64,000 nucleotides of DNA, taken from contig NC_135550.1 of assembly GCF_964340395.1 (NCBI RefSeq), forward strand, positions 1,488,001-1,552,000. Reading direction: 5' to 3'. The notes under the pieces were generated by a model. The model had not been told where the DNA came from, did not search any database, and worked only from the letters and a program-made list of their open reading frames with translations. Source of the DNA: Glandiceps talaboti. Its lineage: Eukaryota > Hemichordata > Enteropneusta > Spengelidae. Shown piece by piece: positions 1-12,325 of the stretch. The position numbers were made by a program, and so were the translations under genes. Position 1 is the stretch's first letter. Every line of letters begins with the position of its first letter.

Positions 1-420
1 ATATATAAATATTTTCACCCTCTGCTAATTTGAGATGATATTGTCTTTTAAGTGTGTGAAATATTTGCCAAGATAGTATAAATTGCCTTAGAACTCCAAA
101 TCTCCCGCTACCAATGATACTACCATAATATGTGCTGACCTTTGTTATAATGGTGCCATATAACTTTTTAAGAACATATTTCAACCCTTTGTAAGTTGTA
201 AAGAATAGTTTCTGATACTTGATGGTGCTACCTTGTAAAGCTTGGATTTATTGTTTGAAAGGGTCTGAATAGCTTAAAATTAAGGGTAAAAACCCTCCCG
301 GGCTTCTAGGGGAGACCCCCTCCGACCCCCTCCCCATGAGAGGTGTATATATTCCCTTCTCAAGCTCTCCCCCCACTTTCACTGTCAAGGTGCTATTAAA
401 CTCTTTTCGCAATATATATA
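1..420 (+). repeat. Dispersed repeat family C, copy 1
   Basis: This stretch is matched, in reverse complement, by about 53580-53960, and more loosely in the same orientation by about 45890-46200. Shared landmarks are a run about a cell of text 'gatgatattgtctttt', a 'ttctaggg(g)' box next to C-rich 'gaccccctcc' tracts, and 'atgagaggt'. I see no coding capacity. Three or more copies in 64 kb mean a high-copy dispersed family; its class is unknown to me. Confidence 0.7.
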
Positions 421-845
421 TATATACCCTGTGTAGTCAATAATTATTTGATAGTCCCTAACGATCATAGCGTATCAGATATGTGTATTTCATGAATTTA
501 TAAAGTTCTGGTGATGAGGATCGATTGAGGTTTAAGAAGGTGGAAATCATTTTCCGTCTCGGAAAGCTGGAACATCATTGAATAAATAGATTATTTACAT
601 CATTCCCCTAAAATTTATCTAACTACGCTTATTCTATCTTTCAGGCGTGTTCTATAAGCTTCTTTTTGGTGCACGTAACTTTTAGATCTTTCCGATCGTA
701 ATTTAACCGTTGAAAAGAACTTGCGGTAATCGTTTTATTCCATGACATTTAAATATACAGTCAGGTGGTGACCTACTATTTATCTTGCCTTGATATCCTA
801 TGATAAAGAATATTGATTCGGATAGCATTTATTGATCGGGGCTGT
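421..845 (+). mobile_element. Penelope-like element 3' end, degenerate tandem unit
   Basis: The first 180 bases are a decayed copy of the GIY-YIG coding end that is readable at 1040-1206 (same order: 'aacgatcata', 'gtatcagatatgt', 'ctggtgatgag', 'gaaatcattttccgtct'). It is followed by the same 3' sequence seen after 1206 ('ttcaggcgt' at 640 and again at 1237; 'gataaagaa' at 802 and again at 1395). The period is about 595 bases, so the 3' ends stand head to tail. Stops and frameshifts interrupt the reading frame. Head-to-tail and partial tandem copies are known for Penelope-like elements. Confidence 0.7.
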
Positions 846-1206
846 TTTACTTGTTCCTTATGCACTTTTATGTATGTATGTATGTATGTATGTATGTATG
901 TATGTATGTATGTATGTATGTACATGTCAAAAATGTGGTTTTCTATATATAGGTTCAACTGTACGTCGTCTTGGTGATCGTTTCGTGGAACATCTCCGTT
1001 TGACCAGACAAAAGAATCGTAACTATCCCGTATCTATGCATTTTATTACAAACGATCATAATGTATCAGATATGTCCATTTCAGGAATTTGTAAGGTTTC
1101 TGGTGATGAGAAAGCTTTGAGGTTGAAGGAAGAAGAAATCATTTTCCGTCTTGGAACGCTGGAACCCCTTGGAATTAATAGATTATTCTCGTCTTTCCCA
1201 ATCTAA
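832..1206 (+). pseudogene. Penelope-like GIY-YIG endonuclease domain (C-terminal fragment)
   Basis: From 925 on, the frame encodes a compact domain starting CQKCGFLYIGSTVRRLGDRF, followed by VEHLR, HF, SDMSISGI and, near the end, KEEEIIFRLGTLEPLGINR and a stop. This matches the C-terminal GIY-YIG nuclease of Penelope-like retroelements: an upstream Cys pair, the YIG box, the catalytic Arg region (RRLGDRF) and the acidic E in the terminal helix before the 'LGTL.P.GIN' end. In the intact element this nuclease follows the reverse transcriptase and nicks target DNA. Here the reverse transcriptase is absent and residues 1-31 of the ORF are mostly a translated TATG microsatellite, so this is a 5'-lost fragment rather than a gene. 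The domain itself has no stop, suggesting fairly recent insertion. Family assignment comes from the motif order, not from a search. Confidence 0.8.
869..923 (+). repeat. (TATG)n microsatellite inside Penelope fragment
   Basis: Near-perfect TATG repeats, about 14 units, lying directly after 'ttgttccttatgca' and directly before the Cys-pair codons of the GIY-YIG domain. The same junction sequence precedes the second array at 1472. Confidence 0.9.
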
Positions 1207-1471
1207 TTATCATGATTATTGGGTATTTTTTTAAATTTCAGGCGTATTCTATTGGGTTCTATTAGGTGCGTGCGAATTTAAGAACTTATCCCACGTATAA
1301 CCGTTTATTTATATCACGCGCGGTTTTGTTCCATTATATTTAGAAATGTTCGGGTTTTCACCTGGCATTTCTCTGTCTCGCCAATTTTTCCTTTGATAAA
1401 GAATATTTATTCGAAACGTCGGATTAAACAGCTATATATACGGACTGGTTTATTGGTTCCTTATGCATTTC
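1207..1471 (+). mobile_element. Penelope-like 3' untranslated region and start of next tandem unit
   Basis: This noncoding stretch is about 595 bases downstream of an equivalent at 610-868. It contains a short hairpin (gaata/tattc) followed by GAAACGTCGG at 1395-1424, then 'ggtttattggttccttatgca' leading into the next TATG array. The hairpin plus GAAAC arrangement resembles the hammerhead ribozyme core described in Penelope-like elements, but the 5' core box is degenerate (TTGATAA). Confidence 0.6.
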
Positions 1472-1541
1472 TATGTATGTATGTATGTATGTATGTATGT
1501 ATGTATGTATGTATGTATGTATGTATGTATGTATGTATGTT
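1472..1541 (+). repeat. (TATG)n microsatellite, second Penelope-associated array
   Basis: About 17 TATG units preceded by the same 20-odd bases as the array at 869. After it the sequence becomes irregular TG/TA DNA and the Penelope homology stops, so the third tandem unit is truncated here. Confidence 0.9.
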
Positions 1542-1924
1542 TGTCTGCATGTATGTACATGTATGTACACTTGTATGTGCGTACATACGTACGTGAGTGG
1601 AAGGGGCTAGAGGAAGTTTAGATACATGGTTTACCTTTCCATTGGATGCTCGAACTTTAAGCCCTCAAATGTTAACATTTTCTTAGAGTCTCAATAGTTA
1701 ATAGAATTTATAGGATATTCATATTTGGTGACGATCTGTTCAACTAACGTGTGATAAGTTTTGGGATTGGAAACCAAAGTACTCTCTAATATACACTGCG
1801 TTTTTGTTTATGCCATTGTTTGGGCATTGCTGATATTTCGCATCTGTAAGATCTGACATAACAAGCTATGTTTTAGCCCAACTGAACTGATAAGGTTTAG
1901 TAGTGCTATAGGCATGGTGTGGTG

Positions 1925-3055
1925 TCTGTCCCTGTGTCTGTGTCTGTGTCTGTGTCTGTGTCTGTGTCTGTCTCTGTGTCTGTGTCTGTGTCTGTGTCTG
2001 TGTCTGTGTCTGTCTCTGTGTATATATGTGTGTGTGTAGGCAAGTTATACTAAAAAACCGCCAGACCGATTGCCTTGGTATTAAGCGGGAACATTACTTT
2101 TGGTGTCTAGATGGGAAATTATTCGAAGCAAAATGATCGCATCACACGTGTGATTTGTATCTAAAAATGCCATTTTTGGTAAAAAAACTTAAACTCTAAA
2201 ACTACTGGTCTGAAATTTGGTGGGAACATTTTTAGGGGTGTACAGATTAAGATTTGTCCGTGACATTATGATTCCATCAGTAATATGCACATTAGGGCTA
2301 ATGAGGTGTCTTTTTTTAGTAACAAATCTTTCATTCCAAAACTACTGAGCAGATTGGATGAAATTTAAGAGATGCGATTGGGGTGTATAAATGAAGAAAT
2401 ATCAAGCTTGCATTGATATCATCAGCGATATGCAAGTTAAATGTGAATTTTGGTCAAAAACGTATATCCCACAAAGTACTTGGTCAATGAGCCTGAAATT
2501 TGGTGAGATTTACTAGAAGTGTTCTTCTGCAGATTTTGGTCAAAACATATTGACACAATTGAGACCATGACCACGCCCTTAGCAACAACCAAATGCCAGT
2601 ATATTTTGCTAAAATAACATCACCTGGTAGGCAAATGAGTAAACATTCAAACATGTAAGCAAATATCCATAGCAACCATGACCACACCCATAGCCACATC
2701 CAAACGATGGTGTTGTTTACAAAGATGACAACATGGAGTAACAGACAAGTGACTAGAAATTCAAAACATGTATGTAAATGTGCCTAGCAACAAGGTCATG
2801 CCCATAGCAACACTCACATGATGATGTATATTGCAAAGATAACATCAGGGACTGATAGACAAGTGAACGAACATTCAAAAAAGGTATGCAACTATGTCTC
2901 GCAAAATGGCCGCCGCGCAAAGATAACAACAGGGTTGGATAGCAACTGGATAAACATTCAGCACATGAACACCTATACATAGTATGGATCGATATGTGGG
3001 TAAACATTTTTAACAACTGTACAGTTGTGCTACAATGCCATTGACGCTAGTTTTA
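1925..3055 (+). mobile_element. Family B element: microsatellite head, tandem body, hairpin end
   Basis: It starts with a (TCTGTG)n array (1925-2036), continues with loose tandem units of roughly 130 bases at 2040-2540 (each with 'aaaactact', 'tgaaatttggtg' and 'ggtgta'), then units of about 115 bases at 2560-2990 containing 'catagcaaccatgaccacgcc'-type words. It ends with a palindrome 'aactgtacagtt' followed by 'gtgctacaatgccattga'. The same end occurs in reverse at 13735-13770 and, shortened, at 12295-12325. No ORF is present. Microsatellite head, tandem core and terminal hairpin are the hallmarks of nonautonomous Helentron-like (HINE) elements, but that class is inferred. Confidence 0.65.
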
Positions 3056-3059
3056 CCAC

Positions 3060-6000
3060 ATAAAGGATAAAGGAATCGAATATAGTGGGATGTACACCAC
3101 ATATTCTCTTACATAGTTGAAGTTTCTGTAAAGGTAGAAAAACACAGGCAAACAGCAGTAACATGATATTAACGTAAGCTACTTTCTTTTCAAGAGGTTT
3201 ATATATCAAAACTGTTGATTGTGGTCCTTCAAAGTTTCATAAAAAGCTCGATGCAATGTAAAGATACTAAGACGGTGTTTTGTGTGATCTATAATGCTTG
3301 TGCATGAAGGTCAGCTGCTTAGTTTGATATGACGTTTTCCTGAAATCATTCTCAGGAGCAATATGATAAATCCAGTCAGTACTCACGTGTTGATTTCACA
3401 GGTGGTTGGCTATTGTTCGTGAGTAATATACTGGGCAAGCGCATTCTAGTTTACCTAAGTGGTTAATGCTGTTGGCGTTTTACGGTATCGTTACGTTTAA
3501 CTGCAAAAGACTAGGAGGACTTGATACTATACGTTGTATCAGTGAAAAGGCACTGTAAAGGTAAGTTTCTGTATTTCAGCATTTGTTAATGCATGGTTAA
3601 CCACTCCAAGTAGTGTAGAATTGAAAGTCAATGTATTAATTTGTGTACATAATTTCAATCTACCACTAATTTACACTGAGAAACTGTCGTGAAACTCTCG
3701 GTTTACTGTGTGTTAGTTGTGGACCATGTCATACATGTTGAGACTTCATAAAATGGTTTACGTTGTGATTCGTACATTATTTAATCCTTACCTTCACCTG
3801 TTTCTGTGGTAGTAGGTTTTGCTTAAAGCCAATGCCAAAGGTGATTAAGAGGACGAAAAGATCTCCAACACTTGTTGAAGATCGGCTAACTAACACCTTG
3901 AATAGTAACCCTGATAATAAACGATGTTTGACATTTTGCTATCTGCTCACGTCATGAGAATCATGTTATAACTATCTAAGATTGTCGTGTAGAAAGCGTC
4001 ACAAAGTGCTCTGCAATTCATGGTGGCAATGGAGTTTTCTAGGGTTCGTCAGTGAACAGTATTCAGTCTTTTCAAGTTGTGTCACAATGGCATACAGATG
4101 AACGTGATGTAGTTAGGTATTCACGACGAGCCCATCGCCTTAATCGCAACGAGACATGAATCATTTTCAATGTGTACTACGTGTGATATTTTTGTTACTC
4201 AATTTGTAAAGACTATTCATCAAATAATTCATTACATAAGTCTTGAAGTCGAGTTTGGACCTGACAACGGTGGTTAACGCTGTATTTCAAATACGTACGT
4301 TGGAATCCGTTCACTCTCTACTAGGACTATCCTGAACTTTGATTTAGCTTAACAATATATGAATGACGTGGCCGACATTAAGAAGAGATGACAAATCGTG
4401 ATCACAATATTTCATTCGCTACGTATGATTTTAGTATGTGTTCGACATTTAAAAATAAAAATGTCTACACGCAGTTCACGAATGTTAAATGCCACTTAGT
4501 AAATTTCAGCTTGTATGACAAACTGTCTCTATACACATAAATCATGAAACGCGCGTGTCAAAAAGAAATTGTCATTTGCTAGCCACTGATAGTAAAGTAA
4601 TAGAGCCGCTTGTAGAGACTGGACAGTGCAATTTTCCTTGGAGACAGCTCTATTTTCCCTCGAGACCCTTGATACTCTCTTACCATAGATTGGGCAATTG
4701 ACAGTTACAAATGTATAGAAGGTTTCATTTATAAATCATGTTTTACTATGATTTAGACACGCGATCATGTTTGCTCTGAGCAGACAATTTGATAGATCAA
4801 GATAAATTGGTGAAATTTCTGACTCTTCAAACCTGTCACGTAGATAATATCATGATACACCAACAAGTATAGTACAGATAGAGAAACAGATTTTTGTGCA
4901 TCAATTAATAAACGCTCACTGTTACAAGTATAGTAGTAGATTGCTCCTTTGTCTAGAAAATTTGTCAACTATCTTTGATCGTTCTTTCGTAATTTCTATT
5001 GACCAAAGGAGACCAAGGAGTTCAAACCAGACTCTATGACCAATAACCTTGAACTTAAGATATAAAGCGCAAAAACAGTCATCTGCCTTGTTTGATTAAA
5101 GTTCACTCTTCATTTGTGATTTTATATCACGAATCTTGCTATAAAATTAACTCAAGTTACATCAACTTGTAGAATTCAAATCAACCTTCTATGGAAAGCC
5201 CACTGAGGTAAGTCGAAGTCGAAGATCAAGCCGGTGTTTACTGCAGAACCCCATTAAAGTACGCCATCCAAGCTTGGTTTGAATAAGTAACCCGAAGTCG
5301 AAATCTGTAAAGACTAATCACCGTAGCTTAAACCACTGAACTCTTTATAATCTTTTTTTTTTCGTTCTTGTGTCGAATATATGGTGTAATGTTTATCCTT
5401 GGCGCCGATTTAGTGGATGATCATAAGCCGCTCTTTTCTTGAACTGTTACGATGTTTGTATGGGAATTCAAGTGAACATTTATGGCTCTTTACATATGAT
5501 TTTCTCATTAACAAGTCCACACTTATCTCTAATTTAGCTCCTCTTTCGTGACGTAGGCGACATTTCAAATTAAGAAAAAATGGTGAATTCATAAGGAAGT
5601 CACGACGTTGGATCGGAAGCATCACTAGTTTTGCAAACCTTGACATAGTAACGGTCATATAGGTCGTAGCAAGTAAGCCCATCGGGAGTAAGTGTGATAA
5701 TTGGAATTAGTCTACGGCATATTAAGTAACCACGTTTCTAATCCATCTATGACATAAGAATATCGAAGATGTCGGGTATGGTTTCCTTTACTATCTCCAA
5801 ATTGTATTCTCATGAATATCAGTGCATGAATACGCATGCGTACACAATAAGTCATCATATTTGATGATTGTACAAGGCTATGTGATTACTCTAAAGGACA
5901 CAGAGGTGTGCTGTCTAGGGGAAACAATATGCAATGTTGGTAATACAATATGGAATGTGCGGTTAGAAATACACGGATTTGCACCAAACGATGTGAAGAG

Positions 6001-6320
6001 ATAACATCACTGGCTCCATACATTTGATATGAAAATGACAAAAAGGAAAGTGACACGCGTAGGAGTCGTGTCTTCCTATGCAAAATTTTCTAATTAGTCG
6101 AACTAACTCGCCGAGATCGACTGGTCAATTTTGAGTATTCGTCTTGGTGCGTATATTTATTACCTCATGACAGGCGAGTAGCCTACTCTTTATCCTCTAG
6201 CCTGTCACGGTCCATGCCGCCGGGTCGACAACTTAGACATTGCGATTTCTAATATAATGAATTCGAAGATCACACAGCGAAACAACGGCTTGATGACACA
6301 CACATACACATACACAAGCA
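3060..6320. other. Intergenic or intronic DNA, no recognisable gene
   Basis: No ORF here resembles a protein I know and no repeat family of this window is obvious. There are strong donor-like sites AAAG/GTAAGT at 3561 and CTGAG/GTAAGT at 5208, the latter about 150 bases after TATAAAG-type words at 5058. They may mark small untranslated or initial exons, but nothing else supports this. Confidence 0.5.
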
Positions 6321-6323
6321 CGG

Positions 6324-6424
6324 ACATACATACATACATACATACATACATACATGCATACATGCATACATGCATGCATGCATGCATGCATGCATACATA
6401 CATACATACATACATACATACATA
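6324..6424 (+). repeat. (CATA)n/(CATG)n compound microsatellite
   Basis: CATA units flank a central block where the third base alternates to give CATG/GCAT repeats. The reverse strand reads TATG, the same word as the Penelope-associated arrays, but no Penelope sequence flanks it. The ORFs reading MYVCMY and THTYIH across it are translations of the repeat. Confidence 0.9.
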
Positions 6425-6429
6425 AAGGT

Positions 6430-9400
6430 CTTTTGGCATTCGTGACTGTTTGTTATTGACTGCATAAGTACCAACGTCGTTCTGAATAGATCACACACTC
6501 ATTTAGTGTTCCATACATATATCCAAGATATGGTCTATCAAGCACGACTACATAGATCAAATCCAGCACTGTTACATCAAACTGAGGCCAAGCCACATAT
6601 TCATCATCCTAGATCATTTATCACTGTTTTTACTAAAAGAAGCGGGAGAGTTCAGCAAAGATGGGAAAATATTACGTGTGTGATTTAAATGATTTAAGTA
6701 TTCCAAACTCATTTACGACACTATATTGCCTATATTTGCAGCTTTGGGCACGATTACAAAACGTACGGATACATATTGTTAACAGCATTCTCATCTGAAG
6801 TTTGGTATGTTTCATGTCCCAATGACTTTTCCCTCGTAAACATTACTTTGCTTTTCTAAGGGCTATTGTACTGGCACTGACACAACATTATAAATTTGAT
6901 CACTTAAATTTACGGCGCTAGACAAATAAGAACATTCACATCTTTCACGCTTGGACCTGACATGGCATATACATTTGATTGAAAGCTTATTAAAACTGTC
7001 GTAATTTTTCGATCGAGATTTGCTTAGTGTATTATATGTATGTATTTATCCAAAAGATCGAATAACGCTAATAGTCGGTATTAAATTGTATGTTTCCATC
7101 ACAGCAAAGACACGTAATTACGGTCAAATAAAACTAACGCTCACACAGTGTCTATCACTATGTCCATGCGCAAACATCGAATCGTGTTCTCTTTTACAAA
7201 CTTGTTGCGAGTCTATGATGTGTAGTTTCGTTTGACAGTTATTGCAATAGTATACTTGTATGAGCCTAAAAGCTATGTTTGAGAATATCATTGCCAAAAG
7301 GTTTGCAAGAAAGCATTTTGTTCCTTTTCCTAAATCGGACAAATATCCTTTTCTGCTATTTGCCAGTGTCTAATCACGACATCATGCAGATGCCACATCC
7401 TGCATAAACTATAGCGTTATGGGTTTGAAATATTTATATAGTTAAATAAATTATGTAAGGATAGCCTTTAACGAGTTTGATTTAAAGGAGGACTTCCTAG
7501 GGTTCGCTTAGTGATCTTTTAGTGTGTCCTCAATTACACAATATACTATCAAATGCAATCTTTTGCATAGAAAAGTACCACAAACATATCATTTTCAAGC
7601 ACATAACGTTTTGTCCGTATTTGAATTGGTGCCAATATTTGTTCCCTGCGTAAGACCTATTCACCTGTATGTGGACATCCATATAAGGTAATATTGACTC
7701 CGAATAGAATTAGACAAATCTGCAAATATACACCATCAAACTAAGAGGCAAATTACATTGATGAAAGCACATCAGAGTATTTCCTTTCACAACATCCTAA
7801 CCCGATTATCCTACATATAGTGCCGAGTTTATGCAATTTGTCTTCCTAAATTTGATTTCCGCAGTCTTGTAAGTATGTTCTTAGTGTATGCGTTTCGTGT
7901 CCTTCATCCCGTGCACTGTGTTCAGTCGGCAAACAAATTGTTTTCCGGCTCAGGAACCCTCACAGCCATTGTTTCTAAATCTGTTATGGAAATAATGATT
8001 TCTTTCCTGGAGACACCAAATGACTCGAACAGGGGGAAACAAATAGCTCTGAAGACATATATTTTAGCGAGTGTGGAATAAAGTTAGGTTTCCTTCTATA
8101 CTTTGATAAATGATTAGAGGGTGTCCATAGCCTATAGAAATCCCCTAGGTCTTCGAAAAGATATTCGGCTACAAAGCATGTATGAGGAACAAGGAAGCAG
8201 AAACGGGTTTGTCAATTTAACCCTTCTTACATGTTATGCTACATTTGGGTTGCGATGAAAATAATGTACGTTTTTGAGAGAGACTACGAATCCCTGTGGC
8301 AATAAAGATGCACTTCTTTGACACTTGGAGTATGACAAATTGTTTGCGAATGCAGTTCGTCTATTCAAGACAGATTAATCTCATATCTACTCTACGTTTG
8401 AAGTTTTAAAAGATAACACAGGTTTGTTCTGTCGACGCGTCCGTTAATGTAGAAACAAAAATACTCTCGTGCCTCGACTACGCATTTAATTGCATTTCAC
8501 TTCAGTCCAACCAAACACCGTGTGCTTTATTGAGCAGCAAAATGCTGTCCCAAGATACGACACTTGTTGAAGTCCTATGATTACAAATTGCCAAGATTGT
8601 CAAATTAATATGAATGTTACGTGAAACAAATTTGCATCACCAACTGTAGATAATTGAGACAAACCTTTGTGTGTAAACACTGTTACATTATTTGGGCATT
8701 TTAATACAGACGATGACAAAGTTAAATTCACAATATTAATTTTGTATTTTTGGTCAGGGTTGAAAGATAACATAAATGGTCGTGAATAAAGCTCCTTTTG
8801 GACAGGACGATTTTAAAATTGAAAATAAGACTGTATAATTTCGTGAAAAGCATTTATAAGAATGAAATATAGCATTATTAATCATTACCACCGTCTTGTT
8901 CTCCCTATCCAATCATTTCTACTGAATTAAATGTAAGACTTTAGAAACCACTCTGTCCCAAGACTAACATTTCTATTCTCTTATTTTTTTATTGACCATG
9001 ATTCATTTGACGAACTTTCTTGATAATTTCTAAACCGTTTCTTCTTTTTATTATATGACGTATCAAACCCGATACCTGTACTTGGTATGATAGAATGTTT
9101 CAATGAATTTCAATCTAAGTTTATATAACTTACAATTGACTGTTTTATTATGCCAATTGAACATAGTAGTAGAGTAGGTATTTTCAACATTGTCGATTCC
9201 CGACTCGTAATTATTGTACTCCCACAGGTACAGATAGATGACTGTGTGACTTACATATAATTATATGATGACATAAGATAATATGATTGAATGTGTTCCC
9301 AGACGGCCACTTCTTGTTGATAGCTTTAGTCATGTTATTACAATTTACTAGTTGATAAAGGAATTATATACAGAAATGTACACTTGATATGACCACGTTT

Positions 9401-11960
9401 CATTGTAAGAAAGGGTGGCATGGACATAACAGAATCGGGTGGGGTGAAACTTTTTTTCCTGGTATACCTACATTCCTTTTCTCTTATGTTCATGCAAACA
9501 CGTTGTTGAGGGATTCTACATTTAAGGCTAAGGGGGTCAGTGCACGTGGCTGGTTTACGTTCAAACAAAGCTAGCTGGACAGGTATGACTTGCCATTAAC
9601 AAACTTGCCATTCACAAGCCGTTTTGTCAAGTTTGCTCTTCCGGGTGTCTCTGAGTCTCCTTATTCTGATAGTCCACATGAAAAGAGGTCTTTAGCAACA
9701 ATGTCGAATGTTAAGATGTTGAATATGCACGATATTTGTTATAGGAATAGCTTAAACTTACATTTGTTTTGCATAAAGGGCACATTTTATATGTTTTTCT
9801 TCTCTGTATCAATACATGGAATCGTGATTATGTTTGACATTAATCTACAAAAATATGTCGTTTCCATGACAACAAAAGAATATGAAACCTAACCGTATAT
9901 TTACATTTTCCTGTGGATTGAGACTCTACTTTTCGGCGTAAACAAACCACTGATAACGCTATTGTGTGGAAGGAATCTTTTTCAGATCAAAATTCAATAA
10001 GGGCTCCTTTGTACACCTGCGGTTTTAATACGAAACCTAAGTAACAGACACGCGTTTTGACATGCATGTACAATTGCTGGCTCTGAAACCCTTTCAAATT
10101 GTAGATAAAGGATGTGGCTCGTAGGAACTAAAAGTCTGGTTAATAAAGAACGGTTACGAAATATTCGTTAAGCCCAGTTGTGATATGTGTGACAACATAT
10201 CGCAATTTGCAAACGATAACCGGTAATACTATGGGGATTCGGTGTTTTATGTATGAAGACATTACGATAGCTAACTACCGTCTTAGAAATCATGTTGCAT
10301 CACAATTGGACACACAGAAATACAGAACTCGCCTGTCTTGTACCTTTGTAAACTTTCTCAGAACGAGATAAGATCGATCATTTGAAGTGTACATAATCTA
10401 TTTGTCAAACTAGCCCAACGATACGCATTGGATTTACTAGATTAATAAAGTTCCTTCATGATCGATGGAAATTATTCCCTATGCAGCGTGCAATTGATAG
10501 ACCTCTTGTGGAATCATAAATATGGGATATATTCAATATGTAGGAGAACACCTACACAAGACAAAATGCAAATGTTTATGTGTCTACATGACCAGTGCCC
10601 CCTTTCAATATTAATTAGGATTAGATAAGAATTAGGAAGTTAGTACAACATAAGTACTTTGTGTATTTCTTAACTAATCATGTTTCATTAGTATACCCGT
10701 CCTCCTTATGGATTGACAGGGTTGTTAGCAAGATTTTTCATGTTGCATAATTGTGTATATTTACATTCCCCATGGAGCCTTGTGTTGTCATAACATAAAC
10801 AGTTAATAATCAGAACAACCAAAATCTAAATGAATTAGATGTCACATATAAAAGGCATACTTGTACCTGCCAATCATAAAACATCCGTTTTATTGATGTC
10901 AGTCAGGTCCCGGCAGTCTAAAGTTCTGTTACCTGTTAGACGCTGGAGTTGGCGTCAAGCTGGATTTAAACGGCTGTTTTGATTTGTTTATTTATTTATG
11001 AAGTGTGATTATTTCGTTTATTTGCTTCCTTGTCTATTGATTATATAGCAACGATGATGATGCCCTAAGAAAATGAAAATTCAACGTATAAATTATTGAT
11101 GAGTTAATCTGCCTGGGAGTCGGACTGAATTTAGCCTTATTTGTATACAGATTGTCATGGTAAATCCGTCTACAATTGAATTGGCTAATCCGTAGCATTA
11201 GCATTAATAATCACCATGCCAGTAAATGCGAATCAGAAATCATATTGAAATGGGAACCTTAACTAACTTCATATACCTCGGTTATGGTTGACATTTGGTT
11301 GGCCATGTCTGGCAAGGCATTGTGGTATTATAAGCAGAATTACTGCCCAACATATAATAAATCCTTGTCCCAAGAGATTTGTGCAAATCGTGTTAGTCTT
11401 ACAAGATTCTTTGTCTTGTCCTGTTTTATAAGTAGTACAAGGGTACTAACAGCTAGGTCTACTCATACGTTCATGACTAGATACAAGGGAAAGTACACAC
11501 ATTATTCATCAATGATATATTAACGATAAAACGCCGATGGGGATTAAAAATGCTTACACACTAGGTGAATGCACAATATAATCAAGTGACTTCGAACTCA
11601 TGGCTGCTAGGGTCAATCGTACATGTGTGCCAGAAGAAGAGGAGCTTGTCATGTCTCTTTAAATCAATGTCAGTGAAGTCCCTTAGATTACACAACTACA
11701 GTTTGAAGCAAACACTTAGGACAATTCAAGATATTGGGAGACAATTTAATACTTGACACCAGTTAAAGAAAACGACACTTGTGTCTTCTATTGACCTTTG
11801 GCATTATTTTGTAAATCAAACCACTGATCATGATTTTAGGGAAGGAAAACAGTGTATTGCATAAACTCTTAATTAATATCCGCAAAACCAATTTCTTCCT
11901 CTGTGAACATTAAGTTCATTTCTTCACGATATTATTAGTTCATCGTTTTCTTTTTGTGGT
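6430..11960. other. Long low-repeat stretch without recognisable genes
   Basis: I found no ORF with familiar motifs, no tandem array and no clear copy of the repeat families seen elsewhere. A TATAAAAGG word lies at 10847-10855, upstream of moderately GC-richer DNA at 10900-10960, which could be a promoter, but no start codon with a plausible protein follows. The stretch is most simply intergenic or large-intron DNA. Confidence 0.5.
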
Positions 11961-11964
11961 TGTT

Positions 11965-12325
11965 CATTTTAGTTTATATTTTATTTTACTTTAGTTTATT
12001 TCCATGATGGCCAATGGGAGCAAGTCCCTTTTCCAGGCTTTCTTAAAAATACAACAGAAACACACACAATTACGTCAAGCACAAACAACCAGGTGAAGCT
12101 AAAAAATTACAGACTAACAATAAAGATAAAAAGACCTAACAAGCCCTGTGAACGTACCTGATGGTACTAATTCGAAAGGAGGATATTTAAACAAACCAGT
12201 TTTAAGATCAGTAGTCCTACAAATACACATTGACCTAGTATTTCTCTGTGGTATGTTAAAATTCAAGTCTGAGAAAATCAAATGACAATCATAAAAATAG
12301 CGACAATGGCGTAGTAGCACAACTC
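11965..12325 (-). mobile_element. LINE 3' end fragment
   Basis: On the minus strand a short frame (12320-12114) reads like the far C-terminus of a LINE polyprotein (pattern NIPQRNTRSM...LKTGLFKYPPFELVPSG). It is followed by a 3' UTR whose end contains 'ccatcatggaaataaac' and an A-rich tail of TAAAA-like units at 11965-12001. 3' UTRs ending in 'atggaaataaa' and a simple A-rich tail are common in CR1/jockey-type non-LTR retrotransposons. At its upstream edge it touches a shortened family B end at 12295-12325, suggesting nested insertion. Confidence 0.5.

Noticed and set aside
776-1596. ORFs reading MYVCMYVC or HTYIHTYI
   Set aside because: Translations of TATG arrays; only the GIY-YIG part after 925 has real protein character.
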